From: Bradyrhizobium ivorense
GTDB taxonomy: Bacteria > Pseudomonadota > Alphaproteobacteria > Rhizobiales > Xanthobacteraceae
Assembly (NCBI RefSeq): GCF_900696085.1
Contig: NZ_CAADFC020000028.1
Span: forward strand, 372,001 to 436,000
DNA: 64,000 nt
Direction: 5' to 3'
Shown in pieces: positions 9,088-18,756 of the stretch (positions are counted from its first letter, which is position 1; every line of letters starts with the position of its first letter). The notes under the pieces are model-generated. The model had not been told where the DNA came from. It saw only the letters and a list, made by a program, of their open reading frames with translations, and searched no databases. The position numbers were made by a program, and so were the translations under genes.

Positions 9088-9650
9088 GCGCGGCGGGCAA
9101 CATCATCACGCGCGCGCTGGCGCAGTCGCCGCTGATCGCGGTGGTGCTCTATCTCGCGGTGCTCGGCGGACTGGTCGCCGCAAGCGGGCTCGCGATCGCC
9201 GGCATTCTCGATCACCAGCGCGCGCTGGCGCAGACCTCCGACCTGCTCGAGCAGCTGCGCGGGCGCAAGCCGCGCAACCCGGCGGCGCTGTCGGCGGAGC
9301 ATCCGGGCACGCCGTTCCTGGAGGGGCCGACGGTGACGGTCGCCGGCGCGGCGCTGCTGCAGCGGGTGGCCAGCGCGGTCGGCAATGTCGGCGGCACCGT
9401 GCAGTCCTCGCAGGTCGACGTTTTGGGCACGCAGGCCAAGGACGGCTTCGTCGGCCTCGTCGTCAGCTGCGAGATGGAGCAGCCGGCACTGCAAAAGCTG
9501 CTGTACGACCTCGAGGTCGGCATGCCCTTCCTGTTCGTCGATCAGCTCGACGTCCAGGTGCCGCAGCTGACCGCGACCGGCGAGGCCGGCGGCTCGGGCC
9601 GCATCCGCGTCGTGCTCGGCGTCTCCGGCCAATGGCAGGGCGGCAAGTAG
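9084..9650 (+). CDS. gspM: Type II secretion protein GspM
   Basis: A 188-aa protein with one N-terminal membrane helix (about residues 17-42), a short coiled segment and a periplasmic ferredoxin-like domain, the GspM architecture. It begins in an ATGA overlap with gspL, its known partner. The assignment is mainly from topology and operon position. Confidence 0.83.
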   Translation: MSAAGNIITRALAQSPLIAVVLYLAVLGGLVAASGLAIAGILDHQRALAQTSDLLEQLRGRKPRNPAALSAEHPGTPFLEGPTVTVAGAALLQRVASAVGNVGGTVQSSQVDVLGTQAKDGFVGLVVSCEMEQPALQKLLYDLEVGMPFLFVDQLDVQVPQLTATGEAGGSGRIRVVLGVSGQWQGGK

Positions 9651-9742
9651 TGTCGTTGCGGTTGCTGGAACGGGGCCCGCTGGATAGGCTGCGACCGATT
9701 GATTGCGGCGCGGCCGCATGCACGGCAGGTATCTGAATCAGA

Positions 9743-10453
9743 ATGGTCAAGCGGCCAAAATTGTCGGTCCTGGTGTTGCTCGGCGCGACGATGTCGGTCG
9801 GCGTTGGCCCGCAGCTATGGGCCGCGACGACGTCGACGATCGACGTGCTGCCCGTCGAACGCGATGGTTCCGATTCCGTCGACGTCGGTGGCCTGAAGCC
9901 GCTGGCGGAACCGGTTCGGGAACCGGTCAAGGCGCTGCCGAGCGGCAATCCGCTGTGGTCGGTGCCGCTGTCGGCGCTGACCGCCACCGTCGGCCGGCCG
10001 CTCTTCTCGGCCTCGCGGCGGCCGCCGCAGGGTGCGGTGGCCGGACCGCCGGTCGAACCCGTCGCCGCGCCGGCGCCGGTCGCCGCCGAGCCCGAGCGTC
10101 CGGCGCTGGCGTTGATCGGGGCTGTGGTCGGTGACAACGACGCCATCGCGGTGTTCCTCGACCGCACGACGCAGAAGACCATTCGCCTGCGCCAGGGCGA
10201 CACCCATGCCGGATGGCAGCTCAGCGCCGTGCAGGGCCGCGAGGTCACCTTCGAGAGAGCCGGCCGCAGCGAGGTTCTGGCGTTGCAACGCCCGGAGGGG
10301 GCAGGGATGGCGCCGTTGGGTGGCCCGCCGCTGCCACCCGTGGCCGGCTTGGCGGTGCCGCAGCCGCAGCTGGTGCCCGGCGCGCTCGACGGCTCCTATG
10401 CGCCGTTCACGCCGCGCTCGACGCCGAAGAACGGCGAGTCGGACGGGCTGTAA
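9743..10453 (+). CDS. gspN: GspC/GspN-like type II secretion protein
   Basis: A 236-aa protein with an N-terminal membrane anchor or signal (about residues 7-28), a Pro-rich linker and one compact domain around residues 120-175. The pattern LALIGAVVGDNDAIAVFLD resembles the homology region of GspC/PilP, which docks to the secretin N0 domain. The C-terminal tail is Pro-rich. No other gspC is in the operon, so this protein probably fills that role. It is separated from gspM by 92 nt and ends 9 nt from the convergent aminotransferase gene. Confidence 0.7.
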   Translation: MVKRPKLSVLVLLGATMSVGVGPQLWAATTSTIDVLPVERDGSDSVDVGGLKPLAEPVREPVKALPSGNPLWSVPLSALTATVGRPLFSASRRPPQGAVAGPPVEPVAAPAPVAAEPERPALALIGAVVGDNDAIAVFLDRTTQKTIRLRQGDTHAGWQLSAVQGREVTFERAGRSEVLALQRPEGAGMAPLGGPPLPPVAGLAVPQPQLVPGALDGSYAPFTPRSTPKNGESDGL

Positions 10454-10462
10454 CGCGGGCGT

Positions 10463-11605
10463 TCACGCGGCGAGGATCGTGCCGAGCAGCTCGCAGACGC
10501 GCTGCTGCTGGCTTTCGTTCAACCCGACCCACATCGGCAATCTGATCAGGCGTTCGGACAGCCGTGTCGTTAGCCTCAGCTCGCCGTCGGCGCGTCCGAA
10601 GCGCAGGCCGGCCGGCGACGAATGCAGCGGCACGTAATGGAAGACGGAGGCGACGCCGTTCTCCTTCAGTTTCCGCAGCACCGCCTGGCGATCGATGCCG
10701 TCCGCCAGCAGCACGTAATAGAGATGGCCGTTGTGGCTGCAGTCCGCAGGCACGATCGGCCGGCGCAGCAGGCCGCGGCTCTCCAGCGCCTCGAGCCCGG
10801 CATGATAGCGTTGCCACAGCGCGCGCCGTTCGCGCGTGATGCGCTCGACCTGTTCGAGCTGCGCCCACAGGAACGCGGCGATGATCTCGCTCGGCAAATA
10901 GGACGAGCCGACATCCTGCCAGGTGTATTTGTCGATCTCGCCGCGATAGAAGCGGGCGCGGTCGGTGCCCTTCTCGCGGATGATCTCGGCGCGCTGCACC
11001 AGCGCGCCGTCATTGACCAGCAGCGCGCCGCCTTCGCCCGAGATCACGTTCTTGGTTTCGTGGAAGCTGAAGCTGCCGAGGTCGCCGATCGCGCCGAGCG
11101 CGCGGCCCTTGTAGTCGGCTCCGACACCCTGGGCCGCGTCCTCGACCACCGCGAGCCCGTGGCGTCGCGCGATCGTCATGATCGTGTCCATCTCGCAGCC
11201 GACGCCGGCATAGTGCACCGGCGCGATCGCGCGGGTGCGCGGCGTGATCGCGGCCTCGATCAGCCGTTCGTCGAGGTTGAGCGTATCCTCGCGGATTTCG
11301 ACGAAAACAGGCACGCCGCCGCGCAGCACGAACGCGTTCGCGGTCGAGACGAAGGTGAACGAGGGCATGATGATCTCGTCGCCGGGCGCGATGTCGAGCA
11401 GCAGCGCCGACATGTCGAGCGCGGACGAGCAGGAGTGGGTCAGCAGTGCCCTGGCGCAGCCGGTCTGCTGCTCGATCCAGCGATGGCAACGCGCCGTGAA
11501 GCTGCCGTCGCCGGACAAATGCAAGGCGCGCTGCACCTCGGCGATGTGGTCAAGCTCGTTCCCGGTGACGTGGGGCCGGTTGAACGGAATCGGATCGATG
11601 GCCAC
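10463..11605 (-). CDS. wecE: dTDP-4-amino-4,6-dideoxygalactose transaminase (WecE/RffA family)
   Basis: A PLP-dependent sugar aminotransferase of the DegT/DnrJ/EryC1 family, 380 aa from GTG 11605, close to the 376 aa of E. coli WecE. The PLP lysine is in FHETKNVISGEGGA. The opening PIPFNRPHVTG and the segment TWQDVGSSYLPSE are typical of the WecE branch, which makes dTDP-Fuc4N from the 4-keto sugar with glutamate. The first 43 codons of the longer frame (TTG 11734) lack support. It is divergent from the flippase gene and begins the glycan island; no wecD-like N-acetyltransferase is adjacent. Confidence 0.88.
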   Translation of the reverse strand: MAIDPIPFNRPHVTGNELDHIAEVQRALHLSGDGSFTARCHRWIEQQTGCARALLTHSCSSALDMSALLLDIAPGDEIIMPSFTFVSTANAFVLRGGVPVFVEIREDTLNLDERLIEAAITPRTRAIAPVHYAGVGCEMDTIMTIARRHGLAVVEDAAQGVGADYKGRALGAIGDLGSFSFHETKNVISGEGGALLVNDGALVQRAEIIREKGTDRARFYRGEIDKYTWQDVGSSYLPSEIIAAFLWAQLEQVERITRERRALWQRYHAGLEALESRGLLRRPIVPADCSHNGHLYYVLLADGIDRQAVLRKLKENGVASVFHYVPLHSSPAGLRFGRADGELRLTTRLSERLIRLPMWVGLNESQQQRVCELLGTILAA

Positions 11606-11849
11606 GGTGCTGCTTTCAGGCCTTTGGGATGGCGGCGGAATCGCCTCGAGGATGACGTCAGATAGGCGGTTTCCGGGCGCAGAATCAACGGCCAATTGGC
11701 GCCCGCAAGAGAGGACGCCGGCAACCCTCGACAATCACCCTGCGCCCTGCTAGCCCGGTCCCGATGCAAAGCGGTTTTGCCTTGAGGGACGAGGCACTTG
11801 GGGCGCATCGACGCGATCGTCCGAGAGCTGGCCTGTACTGAGATAGAGG

Positions 11850-13403
11850 ATGGCGTTGAAAAAGGGTCCGTCCGATCTGCTCGGTAACTCGGCATGGAAT
11901 GCGATCGCCTTTGCGGTCGCAGTGCTGCCCAACCTCGCGATCCTGCCATTCGTGATCTTACGCCTCGGGCTGCCCGCGTTCGGCGTCGCGGGCCTCGTCA
12001 CCGCCTGCGTCGCGCCGGCGCTGATGTTCAGCAGCGCGCTGGGGCTCTCGACCGCGCGCGAGCTCGCGCAGCGGCTGGCGCCCGCCGATCGCGACGAGGC
12101 GCGGCGGTTCTTCGCGACCGCGCTGCTGCTCGCCATCGCCGTCGGCGGCCTGATCGCGGCGCTGCTCGGCTTCGCCGCCGCACCGCTGGCACGGCTTGGA
12201 TTTCATCTCGGCGGACCTGCCGCCGTCGACCTGGAGCTGGCCTTTGCGCTGGCCAGCGCGGGCTGGCTGTCGCAGTGCGTGTTCGCGGTGTTCCTGGCGT
12301 TGTTCACGGCGCGGCAGGATTATCGGCGGATCGCCGCCATCAGCATCGCCGGCACGCTGGTGGCGGCGCTGGCGACGCTGCCGCTGATCCCGCTTTCGCC
12401 GCGCGCCTCGACCTTCCTCGGCTGCCAGGCGCTGGGTTTTGTCACCAATCTCGTGATGGCCGTGTACTGGTCGCGGCGCACGATCGGCGAGTGGCTGGCG
12501 CCGCCTGCGCTCGATCGTGCCGCGCTGCATGCACTGGTCAGGCTGGGCGGTTGGCAGCTCGCGGCGCAAAGCGGCGCGCTGTTTGCCGGGCAGGCCGACC
12601 GCTATCTGCTCGGCGTGTTGCTGCAGCCGCAATTCGTCGGCTTCTACAGCGTCGCACAGCGGCTGGAGGAGGCGGTCTATATCGGCGTGCTGAAGATCGG
12701 CGAGATCCTGTTCCCGTTCTTCAGCACGCTGCAGAAGGAGGCCGACGACCGCAAGGTCGACCTGTTGCTGCGCTCGTCCTGGATCCTCAACGTGCTCGCC
12801 GCGAGCGCGCTGGGCGGCGTGATCCCGGTCGCCGGCGCGCTGCTCTACCGCTGGACCGGCGCCGAGGTGGCGGCTGCGGCCGAACTGGTGCTGGTGGTGC
12901 TGTCGATCAGCGGCATCCTCGGCTCCAGCGCCAATGTGTTTGCGTTCTATCTGCTGTCGCAGGGGCGCTCCAGCTCCAACGCGCTGATCTCGCTGCTGAC
13001 CGGCGTCTTCACGCTGGCGACCAGCGCCGTCGCGCTGCCGTATTTCGGCTGGCAGGCGGCCGGCTGGAGCTCCTGCGTCGGCATGGTCGCGCAGATGCTG
13101 ACCACGGTGTTCCTGCTGCGGCGGACCTTCAACCTTCCGGGCATCGGGTCGCGCGTCGCGCATTTTGTCCTGCTTCCGCTCGGCGTCGGGATCGCGGTTG
13201 CGCTGGCGCTGCGCGGCTGGCTCGGCTATGCCGCATTCGACCAGGCGCCGTCATGGTGGTATGTGGTGTCGCTCTACGCGGTGTCGGCGGCGGCGATCTT
13301 CGTTGCTGCCGTCGCCGCTTCCCAACTTGGACCCTATCGCGCCGTCTGCTGGCGGGACCTCCGCGCCATCGTCGTTCGCTTCTTGCCGTTGAAGGCCGTC
13401 TAG
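11850..13403 (+). CDS. Polysaccharide flippase, Wzx/MOP superfamily (first copy)
   Basis: A 517-aa integral membrane protein with about 12-14 predicted helices and the MATE-like pattern of polysaccharide exporters, for example GLSTARELAQRL and ADRYLLGVLLQPQFVGFYSVAQRLEE. Such proteins flip lipid-linked repeat units across the inner membrane. It is divergent from wecE and 2 nt before asnB. A second flippase lies at 26280, so two repeat-unit pathways may coexist. Confidence 0.87.
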   Translation: MALKKGPSDLLGNSAWNAIAFAVAVLPNLAILPFVILRLGLPAFGVAGLVTACVAPALMFSSALGLSTARELAQRLAPADRDEARRFFATALLLAIAVGGLIAALLGFAAAPLARLGFHLGGPAAVDLELAFALASAGWLSQCVFAVFLALFTARQDYRRIAAISIAGTLVAALATLPLIPLSPRASTFLGCQALGFVTNLVMAVYWSRRTIGEWLAPPALDRAALHALVRLGGWQLAAQSGALFAGQADRYLLGVLLQPQFVGFYSVAQRLEEAVYIGVLKIGEILFPFFSTLQKEADDRKVDLLLRSSWILNVLAASALGGVIPVAGALLYRWTGAEVAAAAELVLVVLSISGILGSSANVFAFYLLSQGRSSSNALISLLTGVFTLATSAVALPYFGWQAAGWSSCVGMVAQMLTTVFLLRRTFNLPGIGSRVAHFVLLPLGVGIAVALALRGWLGYAAFDQAPSWWYVVSLYAVSAAAIFVAAVAASQLGPYRAVCWRDLRAIVVRFLPLKAV

Positions 13404-13405
13404 AC

Positions 13406-15244
13406 ATGTGCGGGATCGCAGGCATCGTCAATCTTCGGGGCAATCCGGTCGAACCGGCCGAGATCGAACGGCTGCGCGGCCTGATCGCGCATCGCGGTCC
13501 GTTCGGTGAGGGCAGCTGGTTCAATGCCCGCCGCAATCTCGCCTTCGGTCACCGCCGGCTCGCGGTGATCGATCCGACCGAGGGCGGCCGGCAACCGATG
13601 ACGTCGGGCGATGGCCGTCACGTCATCGTCTACAACGGCGAGATCTACAATTTCCTCGAGCTGCGCCGCGAGCTCGAGGCCAAGGGCGCGACGTTCCGCA
13701 GCCAGTCCGACACCGAGGTGATCCTTGCCGCCTGGCAGGCCTGGGGCGAGGACATGCTGGCGCGCTTCAACGGCGAGTGGGCGCTGGCGATCTACGACAC
13801 CACCACGGACGAATTGTTCCTGGCGCGCGATCATTTCGGCATCAAGCCGCTGCAATATGCGCTGACGTCCGAGCGCTTCGTGTTCGCGTCCGAACAGCGC
13901 GCGCTGGCGCGCAGCGGGCTGGTCGATGCGGCCATCGACGTCGACGTGGCGCGGCGCCTGCTGCTCGATCCGTTCGGGATCGAAGGCAGCGAGCGCAGCT
14001 TGTTCCGGCAGGTGCGCCGGCTGCAGGGCGGCCACTGCATGTGGCTGCGCAACGGACGCGTCGAGGTGCGCCGCTGGTGGCGCACCGTGGACCGGCTGCC
14101 CGAGGTGCCGCGCGACGAAGCCGGCCGCGTGGCGCGCTTCCGCGAGCTGTTTCAGGATGCCGTGGCGCTGCGCATGCGCAGCGACGTTCCGATCGGAACC
14201 TGCCTGTCCGGCGGCTTCGACTCATCGGCGGTGATCTGCGCGATGTCCTCGCACGAGAAGGCCGGCATGGGACCGCGCGACTCGACGGCCTGGCGCCACG
14301 CCTTTGTCGCGACCTTTCCCGGCGCCAGCAACGACGAGCGGCCGGCGGCCGAGGAGGCGGCGGCCTGGGCCGAGGTCAAGCCGACATTCCTGGAGATCGG
14401 GCGCAACGATGCGCTGTCCGACATCGACCGCATCCTCGACGACAATGACGACGTCTATATCGGGCTGCCGAGCGCGGCCTGGATGATCTATCGCGAGCTG
14501 CGCCGCCAGAACGTCACGGTGTCGCTCGATGGCCACGGCGCCGACGAGCTGATGGGCGCCTACATGCAGGAGGGCCAGTCGGCCGCATTCCGGATCCGCA
14601 ACGCCGCCGCCGCGCTCACCTCGCGCGTCCCGCTCGCGCAGCGCGGCGTCGACCTGCTGCGGGCGCAGATGATCCGCCGCCAGGGCCACTATTTCCTGCG
14701 CGGCGGGCTTGCCGGCATTCCGGCGCCGCTGCCGCTGGTCGCCGAGGATGACGAATTGCCGAGCGGCTGGGGCGCGCTGAACCGGCGGCTCTACCGCATG
14801 TTCCACTCGACCACGTTGCCGACCATCCTGCGCAACTTCGACCGGCTGTCGATGGCGCACGGCATCGAGGTGCGCATGCCGTTCATGGACTGGCGGCTGG
14901 TGACCTACACGATGGCGTTGCCGGAGACTAGCAAGGCGGCCGACGGCATCACCAAGGTGGTGGCGCGGCGGGCGATGGAGAAGCTGATGCCCGAGAGCAT
15001 TCGCACCGCGCGCCGCAAGGTCGGCTTCAACTCGCCGATGCCGGAATGGCTGAACGGGCCGCTTGCGGGCTGGACCGCCGAACTGCTCGACCGCAAGGTT
15101 CCGGCCTTTGCCGAGATCGTCGATGAAGCGCCGCTGCGCGAGACCGTCGGCCGCTTGACGGCACAGCAGAGTTGGGATTGGGAGAGCGTGGGCCGGATCT
15201 GGCCGTATCTGAACATGAAATGGATGCTGGCAAGGTACGCGTGA
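13406..15244 (+). CDS. asnB: Asparagine synthase (glutamine-hydrolysing) family amidotransferase
   Basis: A class II glutamine amidotransferase of 612 aa. Met-Cys2 (MCGIAGI) gives the N-terminal nucleophile for glutaminase, and the synthetase domain has the PP-loop LSGGFDSS near residues 267-274. In glycan clusters such proteins often amidate a sugar uronic acid or peptide carboxylate instead of aspartate; context favours that here, but the substrate cannot be read from sequence. A longer frame beginning at 11894 runs antiparallel to sense through the flippase gene in another frame and is spurious. Confidence 0.9.
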   Translation: MCGIAGIVNLRGNPVEPAEIERLRGLIAHRGPFGEGSWFNARRNLAFGHRRLAVIDPTEGGRQPMTSGDGRHVIVYNGEIYNFLELRRELEAKGATFRSQSDTEVILAAWQAWGEDMLARFNGEWALAIYDTTTDELFLARDHFGIKPLQYALTSERFVFASEQRALARSGLVDAAIDVDVARRLLLDPFGIEGSERSLFRQVRRLQGGHCMWLRNGRVEVRRWWRTVDRLPEVPRDEAGRVARFRELFQDAVALRMRSDVPIGTCLSGGFDSSAVICAMSSHEKAGMGPRDSTAWRHAFVATFPGASNDERPAAEEAAAWAEVKPTFLEIGRNDALSDIDRILDDNDDVYIGLPSAAWMIYRELRRQNVTVSLDGHGADELMGAYMQEGQSAAFRIRNAAAALTSRVPLAQRGVDLLRAQMIRRQGHYFLRGGLAGIPAPLPLVAEDDELPSGWGALNRRLYRMFHSTTLPTILRNFDRLSMAHGIEVRMPFMDWRLVTYTMALPETSKAADGITKVVARRAMEKLMPESIRTARRKVGFNSPMPEWLNGPLAGWTAELLDRKVPAFAEIVDEAPLRETVGRLTAQQSWDWESVGRIWPYLNMKWMLARYA

Positions 15245-15247
15245 GCG

Positions 15248-16345
15248 ATGCGCCTGTTCCAGAATAGCGGCCTCTATCCGTCCTATCTGCCGCGCCTGAA
15301 CCAACTCGCCGCGAACGCAACGCGTTTCGAGGCGCGCCGCGACGTGTTCCTGCACGACCGCTTCGGCGCGCCGCATTTCCTCAAGCCCGTGCTCGACGGC
15401 TCGCCCGACGCGTTCTTCACCAATGGCGACGACGAGGTGCTGCAGCGGCAGTGGGCGCGCGCGCAGGGCATGTCGGGCACGCCGACATCAGAGGCGATCC
15501 TGCTCGCGCAGATCGAGCATCACCGGACCGAGGTGTTCTACAATCTCGATCCGGTGCGCTATCCGAGCGCGTTCGTCGCCAAGCTGCCGGGCTGCGTGAA
15601 GACGACGTTGGCCTGGCGCGCGGCGCCGTCGGGCAATGCCGATCTCACCGCCTATGGCGCGGTGCTCGGCAATTTTCCGTCGATCCTGGAGTCATGGCGC
15701 AGCAAGGGCTGCCGGGCCGAGCTGTTCTTCCCCGCGGTCGACCCCGTGATGGACGAATACGGCCAGAGCGAGCGGCCGATCGACGTCGCGTTCGTCGGCG
15801 GCTATTCGCGGCATCACAGCGCGCGCGGCCGGACGCTGGAACAGGTCGCCGCGCTCGCCGCCGATTATCAGATCGTGTTCTGCCTCGACGCATCGCGCCT
15901 GACGCGGCTTTCCGAAAGCGTGCTCGGCCGCATGCTGCCGCTAGGCAAGCACCGGCGGCCCGACGCCATCGCCCGCATCGCGCGGCAGCCGGTGTTCGGC
16001 CGCGACCTCTACGCGCTGCTCGGATCGGCGAAGATCGTGCTCAACGGCGCCATCGACATGGCCGGCAACGATCGCGGCAACATGCGCTGCTTCGAGGCGA
16101 TGGGGTGCGGGGCCCTGCTGGTCTCGGATGCGGGACGATATCCGGAGGGGATGGACGACGGCGTCACGATGCGAGCCTATGCGACGCCCGAACAGGCCAC
16201 TGCGGCGATCGTCGAGTGCCTGCGGGACTGGCCGCAATCGGCCGGGGTCGCTGCGTCCGGCAAGAGGCGCCTCCAGGAGATCTACGGCAAAGCCTCGCAA
16301 TGGGCGCATTTTCTCGATCTCGTCGGGCGGATTAAGCCGTGCTAG
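15248..16345 (+). CDS. Glycosyltransferase (GT1/CgeB-like)
   Basis: A 365-aa cytoplasmic glycosyltransferase of GT-B type. The C-terminal donor-binding region reads KIVLNGAIDMAGNDRGNMRCFEAMGCGALLVSD, split over residues 260-295, as in CgeB-like transferases. It starts 3 nt after asnB. Its TAG stop overlaps the first base of a palindromic repeat. Donor and acceptor are unknown. Confidence 0.8.
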   Translation: MRLFQNSGLYPSYLPRLNQLAANATRFEARRDVFLHDRFGAPHFLKPVLDGSPDAFFTNGDDEVLQRQWARAQGMSGTPTSEAILLAQIEHHRTEVFYNLDPVRYPSAFVAKLPGCVKTTLAWRAAPSGNADLTAYGAVLGNFPSILESWRSKGCRAELFFPAVDPVMDEYGQSERPIDVAFVGGYSRHHSARGRTLEQVAALAADYQIVFCLDASRLTRLSESVLGRMLPLGKHRRPDAIARIARQPVFGRDLYALLGSAKIVLNGAIDMAGNDRGNMRCFEAMGCGALLVSDAGRYPEGMDDGVTMRAYATPEQATAAIVECLRDWPQSAGVAASGKRRLQEIYGKASQWAHFLDLVGRIKPC

Positions 16346-16449
16346 AGCGTTTTTCGAGCGAAGTGGATACCGGTTCGCGTGAAGAAAACGCGTCAAACCA
16401 AGAATCTAGAGCTACGTTCCGATTCCATCGGAACGGAAATAGCTCTAGA
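16345..16449 (+). repeat. Palindromic intergenic repeat with strong hairpin
   Basis: The first half (16345-16395) is the same element found inside gspI. The second half forms a near-perfect hairpin: CTAGAGCTA at 16406-16414 pairs with TAGCTCTAG at 16440-16448, and CGTTCCGAT pairs with ATCGGAACG inside it. I recognise this family from Bradyrhizobium genomes. It could also terminate transcription. Confidence 0.8.
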
Positions 16450-16506
16450 CGGAGCGCAAGGCCGGCCATGGGGCGGGCGATCGGGTAGTGATATCGGGTA
16501 GTGATG

Positions 16507-17346
16507 ATGTCTGCGGGTGATTTGATCCATCAGCTGAAATGGGCCGCCGACGGCCTCGCCGTGCCGCTGTTCAGGGTGCGGCCGCGCCCGTTCGGCCCGG
16601 GCTATCAGACCGTCAAGCGGGACACCATCACCGCGGCGATCGATGCCGGCCTGCTCAAGGGCGACAAGCAGCTGCCGCAGGGCTACGGCATCGCCATGGA
16701 CGAGCGCGTCGTGGAGTATCCCTGGGTCTATGGCCGGCTGGACAAGGTCGGCAAGATGCTCGACGCGGGCTCGACCTTCAATCACGACTTCCTGCTGCAG
16801 CGCGCGCCGCTGCGCGGCGCCGATCTCACCATCATGACGCTGGCGCCCGAACGGCGATGCTATTGGCGCGACGGCTATTCCTACGTGTTCGGCGACCTCA
16901 GGAAGACCATGTTCGGCGACCACGTGTTCGACACCGTCGCCAGCATTTCGACGATCGAGCACATCGGCCTCGACAATCAGATGCTGTACACCGGCGATCC
17001 GCGCGACGCGGAAACCGACCGCGAAGGCTTCGTTCCTGCGGTGCAGGAGTACAAGCGCATTCTCAAGCCGGGTGGCACCTGTCTAATCTCGGTGCCGTTC
17101 GGCAAGCGCGACAATCTCGGCTGGTATCAGGTGTTCGACCTTCCGATGATCGAGCGCATCATCGAGGCGTTCGGCCCGACCTCGAGCCAGGTCGACTATT
17201 TCGGCTATTCGCGGAACGGCTGGTCGCGCCAGAGTGCCGCGGCGCTTGCGGGTGCGACCGTCCACGATATCCATACCGGCAAGGGGCGGGCCGACGACCT
17301 TGCGGCATCGTCGCGCGCCATCGCCTGCCTGCAGTTGACGGCATGA
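16507..17346 (+). CDS. SAM-dependent methyltransferase-like protein
   Basis: A 279-aa protein with a degenerate class I methyltransferase fold: the region FDTVASISTIEHIG followed by EYKRILKPGGTCLISVPFG matches motifs IV-VI of the family. The N-terminal glycine-rich SAM loop is weak. Three tandem start codons (GTG 16501, ATG 16504, ATG 16507) are available. Its stop overlaps the next start as ATGA. Probably O-methylates a sugar or lipid-linked glycan; the target is unknown. Confidence 0.72.
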   Translation: MSAGDLIHQLKWAADGLAVPLFRVRPRPFGPGYQTVKRDTITAAIDAGLLKGDKQLPQGYGIAMDERVVEYPWVYGRLDKVGKMLDAGSTFNHDFLLQRAPLRGADLTIMTLAPERRCYWRDGYSYVFGDLRKTMFGDHVFDTVASISTIEHIGLDNQMLYTGDPRDAETDREGFVPAVQEYKRILKPGGTCLISVPFGKRDNLGWYQVFDLPMIERIIEAFGPTSSQVDYFGYSRNGWSRQSAAALAGATVHDIHTGKGRADDLAASSRAIACLQLTA

Positions 17347-17912
17347 ACCCCGATTACCTGATCCAGCGCCTGATCGGCCGCGCTACCTGCCGGCTCGAGC
17401 CCGACGCGGTGCTCGGCCGCTACGCCAGGATCAGGAACATCCGCGGCGATTCCGCCAAGATCGTCGTCGGCCGCAACAGCCATATCCTCGGCGAGCTCCT
17501 GACCTTCGCACATGGCGGCGAGATCAGGATCGGCAAGTGGTGTTATGTCGGCGAGGGGACGCGGATCTGGTCGGCGGCCTCCATCGAGATCGGCAACCGG
17601 GTCCTGATCTCGCATTCGGCGAATGTGTTCGACAATCTCACCCATCCGCTGCGCGCGGCGGAGCGGCACCGGCAGGTGCAGGCGATTTTCACCCGCGGTC
17701 ATCCGCGCGACATCTCGCTCGACGAGAGCCCGGTGCGGATCGGCGATGACGCTTGGATCGGCGCCGGCGCCATGGTGCTGCGCGGCGTCACGGTGGGGCA
17801 GGGCGCGATCGTCGCGGCCGGCGCGGTCGTGACCAAGGATGTCGCGGCGTTTTCGATCGTGGCGGGCAATCCCGCCGTGGTCGTCAGGGAGCTCGGGCCC
17901 GATGAACGGTGA
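17343..17912 (+). CDS. Left-handed beta-helix acyltransferase (WbbJ/CysE-like)
   Basis: A 189-aa hexapeptide-repeat acetyltransferase. Repeats of the I-G-x-x pattern run through IGKWCYVGEGTRIWSAASIEIGNRV and end with IGDDAWIGAGAMVLRGVTVG and the typical closing IVAGNPAVVVREL. The loop HSANVFDNLTHPL carries the catalytic His expected in sugar O-acetyltransferases. It is coupled to methyltransferase genes on both sides. Confidence 0.85.
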   Translation: MNPDYLIQRLIGRATCRLEPDAVLGRYARIRNIRGDSAKIVVGRNSHILGELLTFAHGGEIRIGKWCYVGEGTRIWSAASIEIGNRVLISHSANVFDNLTHPLRAAERHRQVQAIFTRGHPRDISLDESPVRIGDDAWIGAGAMVLRGVTVGQGAIVAAGAVVTKDVAAFSIVAGNPAVVVRELGPDER

Positions 17913-18753
17913 GCGCAAGTTTACGACCTGGGAAGAAGCCGTGGTCTGGCTGCGCAATCAGCCGGCGCAGCGCCAGCTCGTGCTCGATGCATTCTACGAC
18001 GATCCGCTCGTGGAGGCCGCCGAGCGCTATTTCCAGAGCAGCGAATGGCAGGCGGTTGCCGCACTGCTGGCCGGGCGGACCGGCACCGCGCTCGACGTCG
18101 GGGCCGGGCGCGGCATTGCGAGCTATGCGCTGGCCCGCAGCGGCTTTGCCGTGACCGCGCTCGAACCTGACCCGAGCCCGATCGTGGGAGGGGCGGCGAT
18201 CCGCGCGCTGGCTGCGGAGGCTCAGCTGCCGATCCAGGTGGTCGAGGAATTTTCCGAGCGGTTGCCGTTTGCCGACGCGACGTTCGATGTCGTGTTCGCC
18301 CGCGCCGTGCTGCATCACACCAGCGACCTCGAGGGCGCGTGCCGGGAGATGTTCCGGGTGCTGCGGCCCGGCGGGGTACTGATCGCGGCGCGCGAGCACG
18401 TCATCAGCAAGGAAGCCGACCTCCCGCAATTCCTCGCGCAGCATCCGCTGCACCATCTCTACGGCGGCGAACACGCCTATCTGCTCGATCGCTACACCGG
18501 TGCGCTGAGCGCCGCCGGATTTTCCGCGATCGATACGCTGGCGCCGCTGCAGAGCCCGATCAACCTGTTTCCCTATACGGCGGAAACCCTAAAAGCGGCG
18601 ATCGTGGCGAAGTTGACGCAGAAGATTCCGGTGGCGCCGCTGTGGCGCGCTGCGTTCGCATCGCATGGCGTGTTCGTCTCGCTGCTCTCGCTTGCCGAAC
18701 GTTTCGACAATCGGCCGGGACGGCTGTACTCCTTCGTCTGTCACAAGGCTTGA
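17902..18753 (+). CDS. SAM-dependent methyltransferase
   Basis: A class I methyltransferase of 283 aa. The SAM-binding motif LDVGAGRG lies near residues 63-70, motif II ends in ALEPD, and VFARAVLHHTSDLEGACREMFRVLRPGG gives motifs IV-VI in pieces. It starts inside the end of the acyltransferase gene (11-nt overlap) and ends 3 nt before an SDR gene, so it belongs to the same operon. Confidence 0.85.
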   Translation: MNGERKFTTWEEAVVWLRNQPAQRQLVLDAFYDDPLVEAAERYFQSSEWQAVAALLAGRTGTALDVGAGRGIASYALARSGFAVTALEPDPSPIVGGAAIRALAAEAQLPIQVVEEFSERLPFADATFDVVFARAVLHHTSDLEGACREMFRVLRPGGVLIAAREHVISKEADLPQFLAQHPLHHLYGGEHAYLLDRYTGALSAAGFSAIDTLAPLQSPINLFPYTAETLKAAIVAKLTQKIPVAPLWRAAFASHGVFVSLLSLAERFDNRPGRLYSFVCHKA

Positions 18754-18756
18754 GCG

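Noticed and set aside
11894..13405. Apparent N-terminal extension joining the flippase region to AsnB (1116 aa)
   Set aside because: The first 500 residues read the flippase gene out of frame. AsnB needs Met-Cys at its N-terminus, which occurs exactly at 13406.
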